Assembly (NCBI RefSeq): GCF_004362195.1 | Contig: NZ_SNWG01000003.1 | Span: forward strand, 137,661 to 201,660 | Length of the DNA stretch: 64,000 nucleotides | Reading direction: 5' to 3' | DNA from: Microbacterium sp. BK668 | Lineage (GTDB): Bacteria; Actinomycetota; Actinomycetes; Actinomycetales; Microbacteriaceae | In this document: positions 8,444 to 17,543 of the stretch, in pieces | How the letters are laid out: every line of letters begins with the position of its first letter | Position numbering within the stretch: the first letter of the stretch is position 1 | Notes under the pieces: model-generated | Seen by the model: only the letters and a program-made list of their open reading frames with translations | The model's database searches: none | What the model was told of the DNA's origin: nothing | Translations under genes and position numbers: made by a program

Positions 8444-9244
8444 TCAGCGCTTGCCGCGGAGCACCGCCGCCTTGACGTCGGCGATGGCCTTGGTCACCTC
8501 GATTCCGCGCGGGCAGGCCTCGGTGCAGTTGAAGGTCGTGCGGCAGCGCCACACGCCCTCCTTGTCGTTGAGGATGTCGAGGCGGACCGACGCGGCGTCG
8601 TCGCGGGAGTCGAAGATGAAGCGGTGCGCGTTGACGATCGCGGCCGGTCCGAAGTACTGTCCGTCGGTCCAGAACACGGGGCACGACGAGGTGCACGCGG
8701 CGCAGAGGATGCACTTCGTGGTGTCGTCGAACACCTCGCGGTCGACGATCGACTGGATGCGCTCCTTGCCCGGCTCCGGCTTCGAGCTCGCGATGAGGAA
8801 GGGCTGCACCTCGCGGTAGGACGCGAAGAACGGCTCCATGTCGACGATGAGGTCCTTCTCGAGCGGCAGGCCCTTGATGGCCTCGACGTAGATCGGCTGC
8901 GAGATGTCGAGGTCCTTGATGAGGGTCTTGCAGGCCAGCCGGTTGCGGCCGTTGATGCGCATCGCGTCGGACCCGCAGATGCCGTGCGCGCACGACCGGC
9001 GGAACGACAGCGAGCCGTCGACCTCCCATTTGATCTTGTGCAGCGCGTCGAGCACGCGGTCGGTCGAGTAGAGCTCGACGTCGTAGTCGACCCAGCGCGG
9101 CTCCGTGTCGAGCTCGGGATCGAACCGGCGGATGATGAACGTGACGAGGAACGACTGGATGCCGGTGTCGGCGGCCGCGTCGTCCGCCTGGGCGGGAGCG
9201 TCGGCGTCGGTGCGCTCGATGATGTCGGTCGCGGACGTCGCCAT
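8444..9244 (-). CDS. sdhB: succinate dehydrogenase iron-sulfur subunit
   Basis: Electron-transfer subunit of complex II, linking SdhA flavin to the membrane quinone site through three Fe-S clusters. The 266-residue protein starts at ATG 9244, two bases after the sdhA stop. The plant-type ferredoxin half shows RRSCAHGICGSDAM and RLACKTLI; the C-terminal ferredoxin half shows CILCAACTSSCPVFW and CTEACPRGIEVTKA, giving the usual cysteine sets for 2Fe-2S, 4Fe-4S and 3Fe-4S clusters. The first 30 residues are an Ala/Asp-rich extension. Last gene of the sdhCDAB operon. Confidence 0.97.
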   Translation of the reverse strand: MATSATDIIERTDADAPAQADDAAADTGIQSFLVTFIIRRFDPELDTEPRWVDYDVELYSTDRVLDALHKIKWEVDGSLSFRRSCAHGICGSDAMRINGRNRLACKTLIKDLDISQPIYVEAIKGLPLEKDLIVDMEPFFASYREVQPFLIASSKPEPGKERIQSIVDREVFDDTTKCILCAACTSSCPVFWTDGQYFGPAAIVNAHRFIFDSRDDAASVRLDILNDKEGVWRCRTTFNCTEACPRGIEVTKAIADVKAAVLRGKR

Positions 9245-9246
9245 CG

Positions 9247-11052
9247 TCAGTACTTCCTCTCCATCGGCTGATACCTCGTGATCACGACCGGCTTCCAGTC
9301 GAGCCGGATGTGATCCTCCGGGTGAGACGACTGCGGGTCGCCCGAGAGGTAGGCCATCGTGTGCTGCATGTAGTTCTCGTCGTCGCGCTTGGGGTAGTCG
9401 TCGCGCATGTGGCCGCCGCGGCTCTCCTTGCGGTTGCGCGCCGTGACGACGACGACCTCCGCGAGATCGAGCAGGAAGCCCAGCTCCACAGCCTCCAGCA
9501 GATCCGTGTTGTAGCGCTTGCCCTTGTCGTCGACGTGGACGTTGCGGTACCGCTCGCGCAGCTCGGCGATGACGTCCATGACCTCGGAGAGCGACTCCTC
9601 GGTGCGGAACACCTGCGCCTTGCGATCCATCTCGTCCTGCAGCGTCTTGCGGAGCACCGCGATGCGTTCGGTGCCGGGGTTGTCGCGCAGGCCCTCGAGC
9701 ATGTCGCGGACGTCCTTCGCGGGGTCTTCGGGCAGCGGCACGAACTCGGCGGTCTGCACATACTCGACCGCGTTGCGGCCGGCGCGCTTTCCGAAGACGT
9801 TTATGTCGAGGAGCGAGTTCGTTCCGAGGCGGTTCGAACCGTGCACGGAGACGCAGGCGCACTCGCCGGCGGCGTACAGGCCGGGCACGACGGTCTCGTT
9901 GTCGGCGAGCACCTCCGCCTTGACGTTGGTCGGGATGCCGCCCATCGCGTAGTGCGCGGTCGGCATCACGGGCACGGGCTCGACCACGGGGTCCACGCCC
10001 AGGTAGGTGCGGGCGAACTCCGTGATGTCGGGGAGCTTCGTCTCGAGCACCTCGGCGCCGAGGTGGGTGCAGTCCAGGAGCACGTAGTCGCGATGCGGGC
10101 CGGCGCCCCGGCCCTCGGCGACCTCCTGGACCATGCACCGGCTCACGATGTCGCGCGGCGCGAGGTCCTTGATCGTCGGCGCGTAGCGCTCCATGAAGCG
10201 CTCGCCCGTGACGTTGCGCAGGATCGCGCCCTCGCCGCGGGCGCCTTCGGTGAGCAGGATGCCGAGTCCCGCCAGGCCGGTCGGGTGGAACTGGAAGAAC
10301 TCCATGTCCTCCAGCGGAAGGCCCTTGCGCCAGATGACGCCCACGCCGTCGCCCGTGAGCGTGTGGGCGTTGGAGGTCGTCTTGAAGATCTTCCCGAAGC
10401 CGCCGGTGGCGAAGATGACGGCCTTGGACTGGAAGACGTGGAGGTCGCCCGTGGCGAGCTCGTAGGCCACCACGCCGGCGACCTGCGTCCTGCCCGCGGC
10501 ATCCTTCACCGTCACGAGGTCGAGCACGTAGAACTCGTTGAAGAAGTTGATGCCGAGCTTGACGCAGTTCTGGAACAGGGTCTGCAGGATCATGTGGCCC
10601 GTGCGGTCGGCCGCGTAGCACGCGCGGCGGACGGGGGTCTTGCCGTGGTCGGCGGTGTGGCCGCCGAAGCGGCGCTGGTCGATCTTGCCGTCGGGCGTGC
10701 GGTTGAAGGGCAGGCCCATGTTCTCGAGGTCGATGACGGCGTCGATCGCCTCTTTCGCGAGGATCTCGGCGGCGTCCTGGTCGACGAGGTAGTCGCCGCC
10801 CTTGACGGTGTCGAAGGTGTGCCACTCCCACGAGTCCTCTTCGACGTTCGCCAGCGCCGCGGCCATGCCGCCCTGCGCGGCGCCCGTGTGCGAGCGCGTC
10901 GGGTAGAGCTTCGTGATGACGGCGGTCCGGGCTCCCGGACCCGCCTCGATCGCCGCGCGCATCCCGGCGCCGCCGGCGCCCACGATGACGATGTCGAACT
11001 GGTGGTAGTGGACGCCGTCCTTGACGTAGGAGTCCGCGGTCTGGGTGCTCAC
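9247..11052 (-). CDS. sdhA: succinate dehydrogenase flavoprotein subunit
   Basis: Catalytic subunit of complex II: oxidises succinate to fumarate in the citric acid cycle. The 601-residue protein has the FAD Rossmann motif ([12 protein letters not shown]), the flavinylation region [16 protein letters not shown] with the His that carries covalent FAD, the active-site region HPTGL, the capping-domain segment TEGARGEG, and the C-terminal RxSR-like region [10 protein letters not shown]. It starts 40 bases after sdhD. Length and motifs match actinobacterial SdhA. Confidence 0.97.
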   Translation of the reverse strand: MSTQTADSYVKDGVHYHQFDIVIVGAGGAGMRAAIEAGPGARTAVITKLYPTRSHTGAAQGGMAAALANVEEDSWEWHTFDTVKGGDYLVDQDAAEILAKEAIDAVIDLENMGLPFNRTPDGKIDQRRFGGHTADHGKTPVRRACYAADRTGHMILQTLFQNCVKLGINFFNEFYVLDLVTVKDAAGRTQVAGVVAYELATGDLHVFQSKAVIFATGGFGKIFKTTSNAHTLTGDGVGVIWRKGLPLEDMEFFQFHPTGLAGLGILLTEGARGEGAILRNVTGERFMERYAPTIKDLAPRDIVSRCMVQEVAEGRGAGPHRDYVLLDCTHLGAEVLETKLPDITEFARTYLGVDPVVEPVPVMPTAHYAMGGIPTNVKAEVLADNETVVPGLYAAGECACVSVHGSNRLGTNSLLDINVFGKRAGRNAVEYVQTAEFVPLPEDPAKDVRDMLEGLRDNPGTERIAVLRKTLQDEMDRKAQVFRTEESLSEVMDVIAELRERYRNVHVDDKGKRYNTDLLEAVELGFLLDLAEVVVVTARNRKESRGGHMRDDYPKRDDENYMQHTMAYLSGDPQSSHPEDHIRLDWKPVVITRYQPMERKY

Positions 11053-11092
11053 GTGTCGATTGCCCTCGTTCGTTTCTCGCCTCGGTGCGCGC

Positions 11093-11545
11093 TCAGCCCT
11101 GCGCGCTGCAGATCTCGGTCAGGACGCTGCCGTCGGTCAGGTTGGGCACGCACGGGTCGAAGGTGAAGACGACGAGGGTGCCGAGCAGGATCAGGAAGCC
11201 CGCTGTCAGCCACAGGCCCCAGACGAGGATCGTCCGCAGGCGCGGGTGGGAGACGTAGTCGTTGACGATCGTGCGCATGCCGTTCGCCCCGTGGATGAGC
11301 GCCAGCCACAGCATCAGCACGTCCCACCACTGCCAGAACGGGGAGGCGAGCTTGCCCGCGACGAAGGCGAAGTCGATGCCGTGGATGCCCTCGCCCAGCA
11401 TGAGGTTGACGAAGAGGTGCCCGAAGATCAGGACCAGCAGCAGCACGCCCGAGACGCGCATGTAGATCCAGCCCCACTTCTCGAGGTTCGGGCCGGATCG
11501 GCGGACAGCGGTGCGCGGAGCGCCCGGGTCGGCGATGGTCGTCAT
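11093..11545 (-). CDS. sdhD: succinate dehydrogenase membrane anchor subunit
   Basis: Hydrophobic anchor of complex II, 150 residues with three membrane segments ([20 protein letters not shown], a central span around [11 protein letters not shown], and [18 protein letters not shown]). The His in IFGHLF and the His in ALIHG are candidate heme or quinone ligands by analogy with the family. The ATG at 11545 overlaps the sdhC stop by one base (TGATG), indicating translational coupling. The C-terminus after the last span is short and acidic. Confidence 0.93.
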   Translation of the reverse strand: MTTIADPGAPRTAVRRSGPNLEKWGWIYMRVSGVLLLVLIFGHLFVNLMLGEGIHGIDFAFVAGKLASPFWQWWDVLMLWLALIHGANGMRTIVNDYVSHPRLRTILVWGLWLTAGFLILLGTLVVFTFDPCVPNLTDGSVLTEICSAQG

Positions 11546-11979
11546 CACTCTCCTCCCCATCCGTAGGCGAAGACGATCGAGAGGTGGCGCACCGCGAACG
11601 GCACCATCGTCACCAGGAACAGACCGATGACGCCCCACCAGAGCTGACGCTGGCGCCGGGCCGCCCACGGCCACGCGTCGACCGCGATGATCCGCAGGCC
11701 GTTGAACGCGTGGTAGACGACGGCGCCGACGAGCACGACCTCGCCGAGACCCATGATCGGGTTCTTGTACGAGCTCATGACGGCGTCGTAGGCGTCCGGG
11801 GCCACACGGATGAGGGCTGTGTCGAGCACGTGGACGAGCAGGAAGAAGAAGATGCCCACGCCCGTGATGCGGTGCAGCACCCACGACCACATTCCTTCGC
11901 GGCCTCGGTAGAGCGTGCCCCGCGGGACACTCGATGTGGTCTCGGCGACCGACGGTGTGACGCGTGCTGGTGCTGACAC
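11545..11979 (-). CDS. sdhC: succinate dehydrogenase cytochrome b556 subunit
   Basis: First gene of the sdhCDAB operon and the second membrane anchor of complex II. It has 144 residues with three membrane segments. The family signature HRITGVGIFFFLLVHVLD contains the conserved His and the probable heme-ligand His; YHAFNGLRII marks the third conserved site. The GTG start is preceded by GGGAGG seven bases away, so unlike many neighbours this operon has a leader with a ribosome-binding site. Confidence 0.94.
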   Translation of the reverse strand: MSAPARVTPSVAETTSSVPRGTLYRGREGMWSWVLHRITGVGIFFFLLVHVLDTALIRVAPDAYDAVMSSYKNPIMGLGEVVLVGAVVYHAFNGLRIIAVDAWPWAARRQRQLWWGVIGLFLVTMVPFAVRHLSIVFAYGWGGE

Positions 11980-12069
11980 GGGCCGTCCTCCCTGACTCGA
12001 ACACTGTGTGGAGAGGCGGATCTCTGCCCCTCGGGGAATGGCTCCCCTGCGTCACGCGGGCGCCTGCCC

Positions 12070-12075
12070 ATCCTA
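12070..12075 (-). promoter_or_regulatory. candidate -10 box of the sdhCDAB operon
   Basis: TAGGAT on the minus strand about 90 bases before the sdhC start, which would give a leader of about 80 bases carrying the sdhC ribosome-binding site. No good -35 hexamer is seen. The 18-bp palindrome at 12115-12132 lies about 40 bases upstream of this box. Confidence 0.4.
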
Positions 12076-12114
12076 TTCCCGTCCTGTGAACGGGGGACAT
12101 AAGGCCCGCCTTAC

Positions 12115-12132
12115 TATCTCGACGTCGAGATA
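12115..12132. promoter_or_regulatory. 18-bp perfect palindrome, candidate MarR-type operator
   Basis: TATCTCGACGTCGAGATA is perfectly self-complementary. Its form, outer TATCT and AGATA arms with a TCGA-like centre, resembles operators of MarR-family repressors such as B. subtilis MhqR. It lies between divergent sdhC and manC, about 40 bases upstream of the candidate sdh -10 and about 80 upstream of the manC box. No MarR-type gene is in this window, so the regulator is unknown. Confidence 0.55.
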
Positions 12133-12213
12133 AACGGGAGGAACCGCCGACGCTCGGGCGGCGGTCTTCACGCCACCGACGACTGTCTGTCATATCCGCG
12201 CAATGCCCCTGGG

Positions 12214-12219
12214 TAGCCT
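12214..12219 (+). promoter_or_regulatory. -10 box, leaderless manC message
   Basis: TAGCCT seven bases before ATG 12227. It supports that start over an in-frame ATG at 12203, which would lie upstream of the box. Confidence 0.6.
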
Positions 12220-12226
12220 TGACGGC

Positions 12227-13342
12227 ATGGTCGAGCCCATCCAGGACTTCTACGCCGTCATCCCCGCCGGAGGCATCGGCAGCAGGCTGTGGCCGCTGTC
12301 GCGCGCCGACGCCCCGAAATTCCTGCACGACCTGACCGGCTCCGGACAGACGCTGCTGCGCGACACGTGGGACCGCCTCGAACCCCTTGCCGGGGGTGAG
12401 CGCATCGCGGTCGTGACGGGGCGGGCGCACCGCGCGGCAGTCGAGCGGGAGCTGCCGGGGGTGCCCGACAAGAACGTGTTCCTCGAGTCCGAGCCGCGCG
12501 ACTCGTCGGCGGCGATCGGACTCGCCGCCGCCATCCTCTCGCGCCGCGAGCCCGACGTGATCATCGGCTCGTTCGCCGCCGACCACGTCATCCGCGGCAC
12601 GCAGGTCTTCGACTGGGCGGTACGCCAGGCGGTCGCGACGGCGCGCGAGGGCTACATCTGCACGATCGGAATCCCGCCGGTCGAGCCCTCCGTCGGGTTC
12701 GGCTACATCAAGAAATCGGGGGAGCTGGTCGTCGAGGGCGCACCCGAGGCCGCCCTCGTCGAGCGGTTCGTCGAGAAGCCCGACCTCGAGACCGCGAAGG
12801 CGTACTTCTCGGACCGCTCCTACCTGTGGAACGCGGGCATGTTCATCACGCGCGCGGACGTGCTGCTGGCCGAGCTCGCGCAGAACGAGCCGGAGCTGCA
12901 CGCGGGGCTGATGGAGCTGGCCGAAGCCTGGGACGACCGCGACGCGCGGGGGCCCGTCGTGGACCGCGTCTGGCCCAACCTCAAGAAGATCGCGATCGAC
13001 TACGCCGTGGCCGAGCCCGCCGCCGAGAAGGGACGCCTCGCCGTCATCCCCGGGCACTTCGACTGGGACGACGTCGGCGACTTCGCGAGCCTGGCCAAGC
13101 TCAACAGCCACGGTCGCGGCAACGATCTCGCGATCCTGGGGGAGAACGCGCGCATCCTGGCGGATGCCGCGAGCGGCATCGTGGTGAGCCAGACGAACCG
13201 CGTCATCAGCCTCATCGGCGTGAAGGACATCGTCGTCGTCGACACTCCGGACGCTCTTCTGGTCACCACGAGCGAGCACGCCCAGCGGGTGAAGGGCGTG
13301 GTCGACGCGCTCAAGGTGAACGGCCGCAGCGAAGTGCTGTGA
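12227..13342 (+). CDS. manC: mannose-1-phosphate guanylyltransferase
   Basis: Makes GDP-mannose from mannose 1-phosphate and GTP, a precursor of mannosylated lipids and glycans. The 371-residue protein starts with the nucleotidyltransferase signature PAGGIGSRLWPLSR; further marks are SAADHVI, GYICTIGIPP, VERFVEKPD and WNAGMF, followed by a left-handed beta-helix-like C-terminal part. It lacks the C-terminal isomerase domain of long ManC proteins, as is normal in actinobacteria. The phosphohexomutase at 32578-34260 could supply mannose 1-phosphate, though this is not shown. Confidence 0.93.
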   Translation: MVEPIQDFYAVIPAGGIGSRLWPLSRADAPKFLHDLTGSGQTLLRDTWDRLEPLAGGERIAVVTGRAHRAAVERELPGVPDKNVFLESEPRDSSAAIGLAAAILSRREPDVIIGSFAADHVIRGTQVFDWAVRQAVATAREGYICTIGIPPVEPSVGFGYIKKSGELVVEGAPEAALVERFVEKPDLETAKAYFSDRSYLWNAGMFITRADVLLAELAQNEPELHAGLMELAEAWDDRDARGPVVDRVWPNLKKIAIDYAVAEPAAEKGRLAVIPGHFDWDDVGDFASLAKLNSHGRGNDLAILGENARILADAASGIVVSQTNRVISLIGVKDIVVVDTPDALLVTTSEHAQRVKGVVDALKVNGRSEVL

Positions 13343-13468
13343 TTGAGCCGGAGTCGCGCGGATCGCGGCATCCGGTTCCGGACGTGTTGCGTCTTTGTAA
13401 CCATTCGCTCGCACGGGCCCTTCGTACATGCAACTGCCCGGTCACACTGGGTAACTTCTTCTGATGCA

Positions 13469-13485
13469 CCCGCGAGGTCCGCGGG
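13469..13485 (+). promoter_or_regulatory. hairpin in the leader of the nucleoside-binding lipoprotein gene
   Basis: CCCGCG, a five-base loop AGGTC, and CGCGGG, followed by TCTTCTT, lie just upstream of the ribosome-binding site at 13497-13501. It could be a terminator for manC read-through, or a leader element that limits translation; sequence alone does not decide. Confidence 0.4.
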
Positions 13486-13506
13486 TCTTCTTCCGTGGAG
13501 GCAGAG

Positions 13507-14616
13507 TTGACCACTTCTACCCGAAAGCGAGTGCTCGGCGGCCTGGTCGCCGCGAGCCTCTTCGTCGCCCTCGCTGGCTGCGCATCCGCTCCCGAGGAGT
13601 CCGAGCCGACCGGTGAGGCCGGCAGTGGTGCGGAGGTCGTCGACGGCTTCCTGCCCTGCATGGTCTCCGGCACCGGCGGCTTCGACGACAAGTCCTTCAA
13701 CCAGCTCGGCAAGCAGGGCCTCGATCAGATCTCCGAGGAGCTGGGCGTCGACTCGATCGCGGTCGAGTCCAACACGACGTCCGACTTCGCCCCGAACATC
13801 CAGAGCGTGCTCGACCAGAACTGCACGATGGTCATCACCGTCGGCTTCGATCTCGCCGCCGCGGCGGCCGAGGCGGCGGAGGCGAACCCCGACGTGCAGT
13901 TCGTCTCGATCGACGACATCGTCGATCAGGACTTCGACGGCGAGACGGACTTCCCCAACATCAAGCCGATCATCTTCGACACCGCGCAGGCTGCCTTCCT
14001 CGCCGGCTACGCCTCGGCCGCTGTCTCCGAGTCCAAGGTCGTCGGCACGTTCGGCGGCAAGCCCTTCCCGACCGTCACGATCTTCATGGACGGCTTCAAG
14101 CAGGGTGTCGACTACTGGAACGCCGAGAAGGGCGACAACGTGAAGGTGCTCGGCTGGGACGGCACCGACGGTCTGTTCACGGATGCGTTCGTGCCGGACC
14201 AGAAGGCGCTCGACGCGGCGCAGGGACTCGTCGACCAGGGTGCCGACGTGCTGCTGCCCGTCGGCGGCGGCATCTACCAGAGCGCCGCATCGGTGATCCG
14301 CGACTCGGGCAAGGACATCGCCCTCCTGGGCGTGGACGCCGACGTCTTCGAGACCGACCCGAGCGTGGGCGACCTGCTGCTGACCTCGATCCTCAAGGGA
14401 ATCGACGTCGGTGTCGTCGACGTCGTGCGGGAGGCGAGCACGGGGGACTTCGACGCCACCCCGTTCATCGGCACCCTCGAGAACGACGGTGTGGGACTCG
14501 CCCCGTTCCACGACTTCGAGAGCAAGGTCCCCGCTGACCTGCAGTCGGAGCTCGACGCGATCATCGCGGGCATCGTCGACGGCTCGATCACCGTCAACTC
14601 GTACCTCGCGAGCTGA
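13507..14616 (+). CDS. BMP-family nucleoside-binding lipoprotein of an ABC importer
   Basis: Extracellular solute-binding protein, lipid-anchored, of the basic-membrane-protein (BMP/PnrA) family that binds purine or other nucleosides. Start TTG 13507 is chosen because GGAGG at 13497-13501 is five bases upstream; the GTG at 13495 overlaps that site. The signal peptide KRVLGGLVAASLFVALAGC has lipobox LAGC with C25. The mature protein shows GGFDDKSFNQ and later VFLAGYASA-like and GVDADVFETDPS motifs typical of the family. The adjacent importer and nucleoside-salvage genes support nucleoside as ligand. A strong hairpin follows the stop, so this gene can be expressed above the rest of the transporter. 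Confidence 0.92.
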   Translation: MTTSTRKRVLGGLVAASLFVALAGCASAPEESEPTGEAGSGAEVVDGFLPCMVSGTGGFDDKSFNQLGKQGLDQISEELGVDSIAVESNTTSDFAPNIQSVLDQNCTMVITVGFDLAAAAAEAAEANPDVQFVSIDDIVDQDFDGETDFPNIKPIIFDTAQAAFLAGYASAAVSESKVVGTFGGKPFPTVTIFMDGFKQGVDYWNAEKGDNVKVLGWDGTDGLFTDAFVPDQKALDAAQGLVDQGADVLLPVGGGIYQSAASVIRDSGKDIALLGVDADVFETDPSVGDLLLTSILKGIDVGVVDVVREASTGDFDATPFIGTLENDGVGLAPFHDFESKVPADLQSELDAIIAGIVDGSITVNSYLAS

Positions 14617-14625
14617 TCCCGAACG

Positions 14626-14658
14626 CGGTGGGGAGGTCGCGCAGCGGCCTCCCCACCG
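14626..14658 (+). terminator. hairpin after the nucleoside-binding protein gene
   Basis: Perfect 11-bp stem CGGTGGGGAGG (14626-14636) and CCTCCCCACCG (14648-14658), with an 11-base loop that contains a further CGC/GCG pair. There is no T-tract. It lies ten bases after the stop at 14616 and likely acts as a terminator or attenuator between the binding protein and the transporter genes. Confidence 0.75.
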
Positions 14659-14729
14659 ATGTGTCCGCCCGGGACGGATACCCTCGCATCGGCGATCCAT
14701 CCGGCGGTGCGCCCGCACACCCCTCTCAC

Positions 14730-14735
14730 TAGGAT
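14730..14735 (+). promoter_or_regulatory. -10 box, leaderless start of the importer ATPase
   Basis: TAGGAT seven bases before ATG 14743, downstream of the hairpin, giving the importer and salvage genes their own promoter. Confidence 0.6.
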
Positions 14736-14742
14736 CGGCACC

Positions 14743-16263
14743 ATGAAGCTCGAGCTCCGCGGCATCACCAAGCGGTTCGGCAGTCTCGTCGCCAACGACC
14801 ACATCGATCTGGTGGTCGAGCCCGGCGAGATCCACTGCCTGCTGGGGGAGAACGGCGCGGGCAAATCCACCCTCATGAACGTCCTGTACGGCCTGTATGC
14901 CGCCGACGAGGGCCTCATCCTCCTGGACGACCACGTCCAGAACTTCCATGGACCGGGTGACGCGATGCGCGCCGGCATCGGCATGGTCCACCAGCACTTC
15001 ATGCTGATCCCGGTGTTCACCGTGGCCGAGAACGTGATGCTCGGCAACGAGTCCACGCGCGCGGGGGGACTGCTCGATCTGGATGCCGCGCGCGAGCGCG
15101 TGCGAGAGATCTCGGCGCGCTTCGGCTTCCACGTCGACCCCGACGCGCTCGTCGAGGACCTGCCGGTCGGCGTCCAGCAGCGCGTCGAGATCATCAAGGC
15201 CCTCTCCCGAGACGCGAAGGTCCTGGTCTTCGACGAGCCGACCGCGGTGCTCACGCCGCAGGAGACCGACGAGCTGATGGAGATCATGCGCCAGCTCAAG
15301 GCGTCCGGCGCATCCATCGTCTTCATCACCCACAAGCTCCGCGAGGTCCGCGAGGTCGCGGACCGCATCACCGTCATCCGCCTGGGCAAGGTCGTCGGAG
15401 AGGCCTCGCCGACCGCCTCCAACGCGGAGCTCGCCTCCCTCATGGTCGGGCGCGCGGTCGAGCTCACCGTCCACAAGCATCCGCCCAGGGTGAACGAGCA
15501 TCGCCTCGAGGTGAACAACCTCAGCGTGCTCGATCCTCTCGGTCACGTCGTCGTGAACGACGTCAGCTTCGACGTGCGCGGGGGCGAGGTCCTTGCGATC
15601 GCCGGCGTGCAGGGCAACGGGCAGACCGAGCTGACCGAGGCGCTGATGGGCCTGCAGCCGCAGGTCCGCGGGTCGGCGAAGCTCGACGGTGAGGAGCTGG
15701 TCGGCCGCAGCATCCGGCGCATCCTGGACGAGGGGGTCGGATTCGTCCCCGAGGACCGCAACGAGGACGGCCTCGTCGGAGCGTTCACGATCGCCGAGAA
15801 CCTCATGCTCGATCGCGCCAACAGCGAGCCCTTCGTGAAGGCGTGGAATGTGCAGCACAAGGCTCTCGCCGACTTCGCCCGCGAGAAGTTCCGCGAGTTC
15901 GACGTCCGCGCGCCGGGCATCGACACCCCGGTGGGCACCCTCTCCGGCGGGAATCAGCAGAAGGTCGTGCTGGCCCGTGAGCTGAGCCGGGACCTCTCGC
16001 TGCTCGTCGCCGCCCAGCCCACGCGCGGCGTCGACGTCGGCTCCATCGAATTCATCCACAAACGCATCGTCGAGACCCGGGATGCCGGCATCCCCGTGAT
16101 CGTGGTGTCCACCGAGCTCGACGAGGTGTCGGCGCTGGCCGACCGGATCATGGTCATGTACCGCGGCCGCATCGTGGGCATCGTGCCGGGGAACACGCCG
16201 CGCGACGTCCTGGGTCTCATGATGGCGGGAGAGGCACCGGCCGGGGAGGGTGCGGCGGCATGA
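14743..16263 (+). CDS. nucleoside ABC importer ATP-binding protein, two ATPase domains
   Basis: Energises nucleoside import. It is a 506-residue double ATPase of the RbsA/YufO type. The N-terminal domain has a complete Walker A (GENGAGKST), signature (LPVGVQQRVE) and Walker B (VLVFDEPTAVL); the C-terminal domain has a degenerate P-loop (GVQGNGQTE), an intact signature (LSGGNQQKVVLARE) and a changed Walker B (LLVAAQPTRGVD), as is usual in this family. The ATG overlaps no other gene; the downstream permease start overlaps its stop (ATGA). Confidence 0.95.
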   Translation: MKLELRGITKRFGSLVANDHIDLVVEPGEIHCLLGENGAGKSTLMNVLYGLYAADEGLILLDDHVQNFHGPGDAMRAGIGMVHQHFMLIPVFTVAENVMLGNESTRAGGLLDLDAARERVREISARFGFHVDPDALVEDLPVGVQQRVEIIKALSRDAKVLVFDEPTAVLTPQETDELMEIMRQLKASGASIVFITHKLREVREVADRITVIRLGKVVGEASPTASNAELASLMVGRAVELTVHKHPPRVNEHRLEVNNLSVLDPLGHVVVNDVSFDVRGGEVLAIAGVQGNGQTELTEALMGLQPQVRGSAKLDGEELVGRSIRRILDEGVGFVPEDRNEDGLVGAFTIAENLMLDRANSEPFVKAWNVQHKALADFAREKFREFDVRAPGIDTPVGTLSGGNQQKVVLARELSRDLSLLVAAQPTRGVDVGSIEFIHKRIVETRDAGIPVIVVSTELDEVSALADRIMVMYRGRIVGIVPGNTPRDVLGLMMAGEAPAGEGAAA

Positions 16264-17543
16264 GCACGACGACTTCGCAGCGGCGGGAGGAGGAAGCCCC
16301 CTCCAAGTGGCACACCGCCTTCCTCCAGATCACCCAGGGCAACGCGATCATCTCCGTCCTGGCGATCGTGCTCGCCCTTCTCGTCGGCGGCATCATGATC
16401 GCCGTCACCGACGAGGACGTCCAAGGCTCCGCGGCGTACTTCTTCGCCCGTCCCGGCGACACCTTCGCCGCCGTGTGGGATGCCATCTCGGGCGCGTACG
16501 CCGCGTTCTTCCAGGGCGCCGTGTACAACTTCGGCGCGCCGACGTTCGCGCGGGCCATCCGGCCCCTCACCGAGACCCTCACCTTCGCGACGCCACTCAT
16601 CGCGGCCGGTCTGGGTGTCGCGCTGGCGTTCCGGATCGGGATGTTCAACATCGGCGGCCGCGGCCAGATGCTCATGGCATCGGCGGCCGCCGGATGGGCC
16701 GCGTGGTCCTTCGACCTGCCGTGGGGCCTCCACATGATCGTCGCGCTGATCGCCGGGGTCGCGGCGGGCGCGCTGTGGGCCGGGATCGCCGGGTTCCTCA
16801 AGGCGCGCACGGGCGCGCACGAGGTCATCGTGACGATCATGCTGAACTACGTCGCGGTCTACCTGATCCTGTGGATGCTGCGGACCCCCGGTCTGCTGCA
16901 GGCCCCGGGCGTCAACAACCCGACATCGCCGGCTTCCAAGGACACCGCGGTCCTTCCGGCTCTGCTCGGGCCGCAGTTCAACCTGCACTTCGGCTTCATC
17001 CTCGTGATCCTGGCGACGGTGCTCGTGTGGTGGATCCTCAACCGGTCGAGCCTGGGCTTCCAGTTCCGCGCCGTCGGCGAGAACCCCGCGGCGGCGCGCG
17101 TGGCGGGCATCAACGTCTCGAACATGTACCTGTACGGGATGCTCATCTCGGGAGCCCTGGTGGGCCTCGCGGGCGTCAACCAGGTGCTCGGCACGATCAC
17201 GTCGGGCTTCACGATCGACATCGACGCCGGGATCGGCTTCGACGCGATCACGGTCGCGCTGCTCGGGCGCTCCACGCCCTGGGGGACATTCGCGGCCGGA
17301 ATCCTCTTCGGGGCGTTCAAGGCGGGCGGATTCTCGATGCAGGCGGCCGAGCAGATCCCCGTGGAGATCGTCACGGTCGTGCAGTCGCTCATCGTGCTCT
17401 TCATCGCCGCCCCGCCGCTCGTGCGCGCCATCTTCTTCCTCCCGTCGCCCGAGCGAGATCGGCGACGGCGCGAGAAGGCGCGCGAGAAGGAGCTGCGCGC
17501 GACGGTCGAGGCGGACGCCGTGACCGAGGAGGTCCGGTCGTGA
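16260..17543 (+). CDS. nucleoside ABC importer permease, first subunit
   Basis: Inner-membrane channel subunit of the YufP/NupB type, 427 residues. After a hydrophilic N-terminus of about 30 residues come roughly eight to ten membrane segments. The family stretch FRIGMFNIGGRGQML and the cytoplasmic coupling region FRAVGENPAAARVAGI are clear, and a charged Arg/Glu-rich tail ends the protein. Overlaps its neighbours by four bases on both sides (ATGA and GTGA), so translation is probably coupled. Confidence 0.93.
   Translation: MSTTTSQRREEEAPSKWHTAFLQITQGNAIISVLAIVLALLVGGIMIAVTDEDVQGSAAYFFARPGDTFAAVWDAISGAYAAFFQGAVYNFGAPTFARAIRPLTETLTFATPLIAAGLGVALAFRIGMFNIGGRGQMLMASAAAGWAAWSFDLPWGLHMIVALIAGVAAGALWAGIAGFLKARTGAHEVIVTIMLNYVAVYLILWMLRTPGLLQAPGVNNPTSPASKDTAVLPALLGPQFNLHFGFILVILATVLVWWILNRSSLGFQFRAVGENPAAARVAGINVSNMYLYGMLISGALVGLAGVNQVLGTITSGFTIDIDAGIGFDAITVALLGRSTPWGTFAAGILFGAFKAGGFSMQAAEQIPVEIVTVVQSLIVLFIAAPPLVRAIFFLPSPERDRRRREKAREKELRATVEADAVTEEVRS

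Noticed and set aside
12203..12226. Earlier ATG for manC at 12203
   Set aside because: The TAGCCT box lies between this ATG and the one at 12227, and family alignment begins just after the latter.
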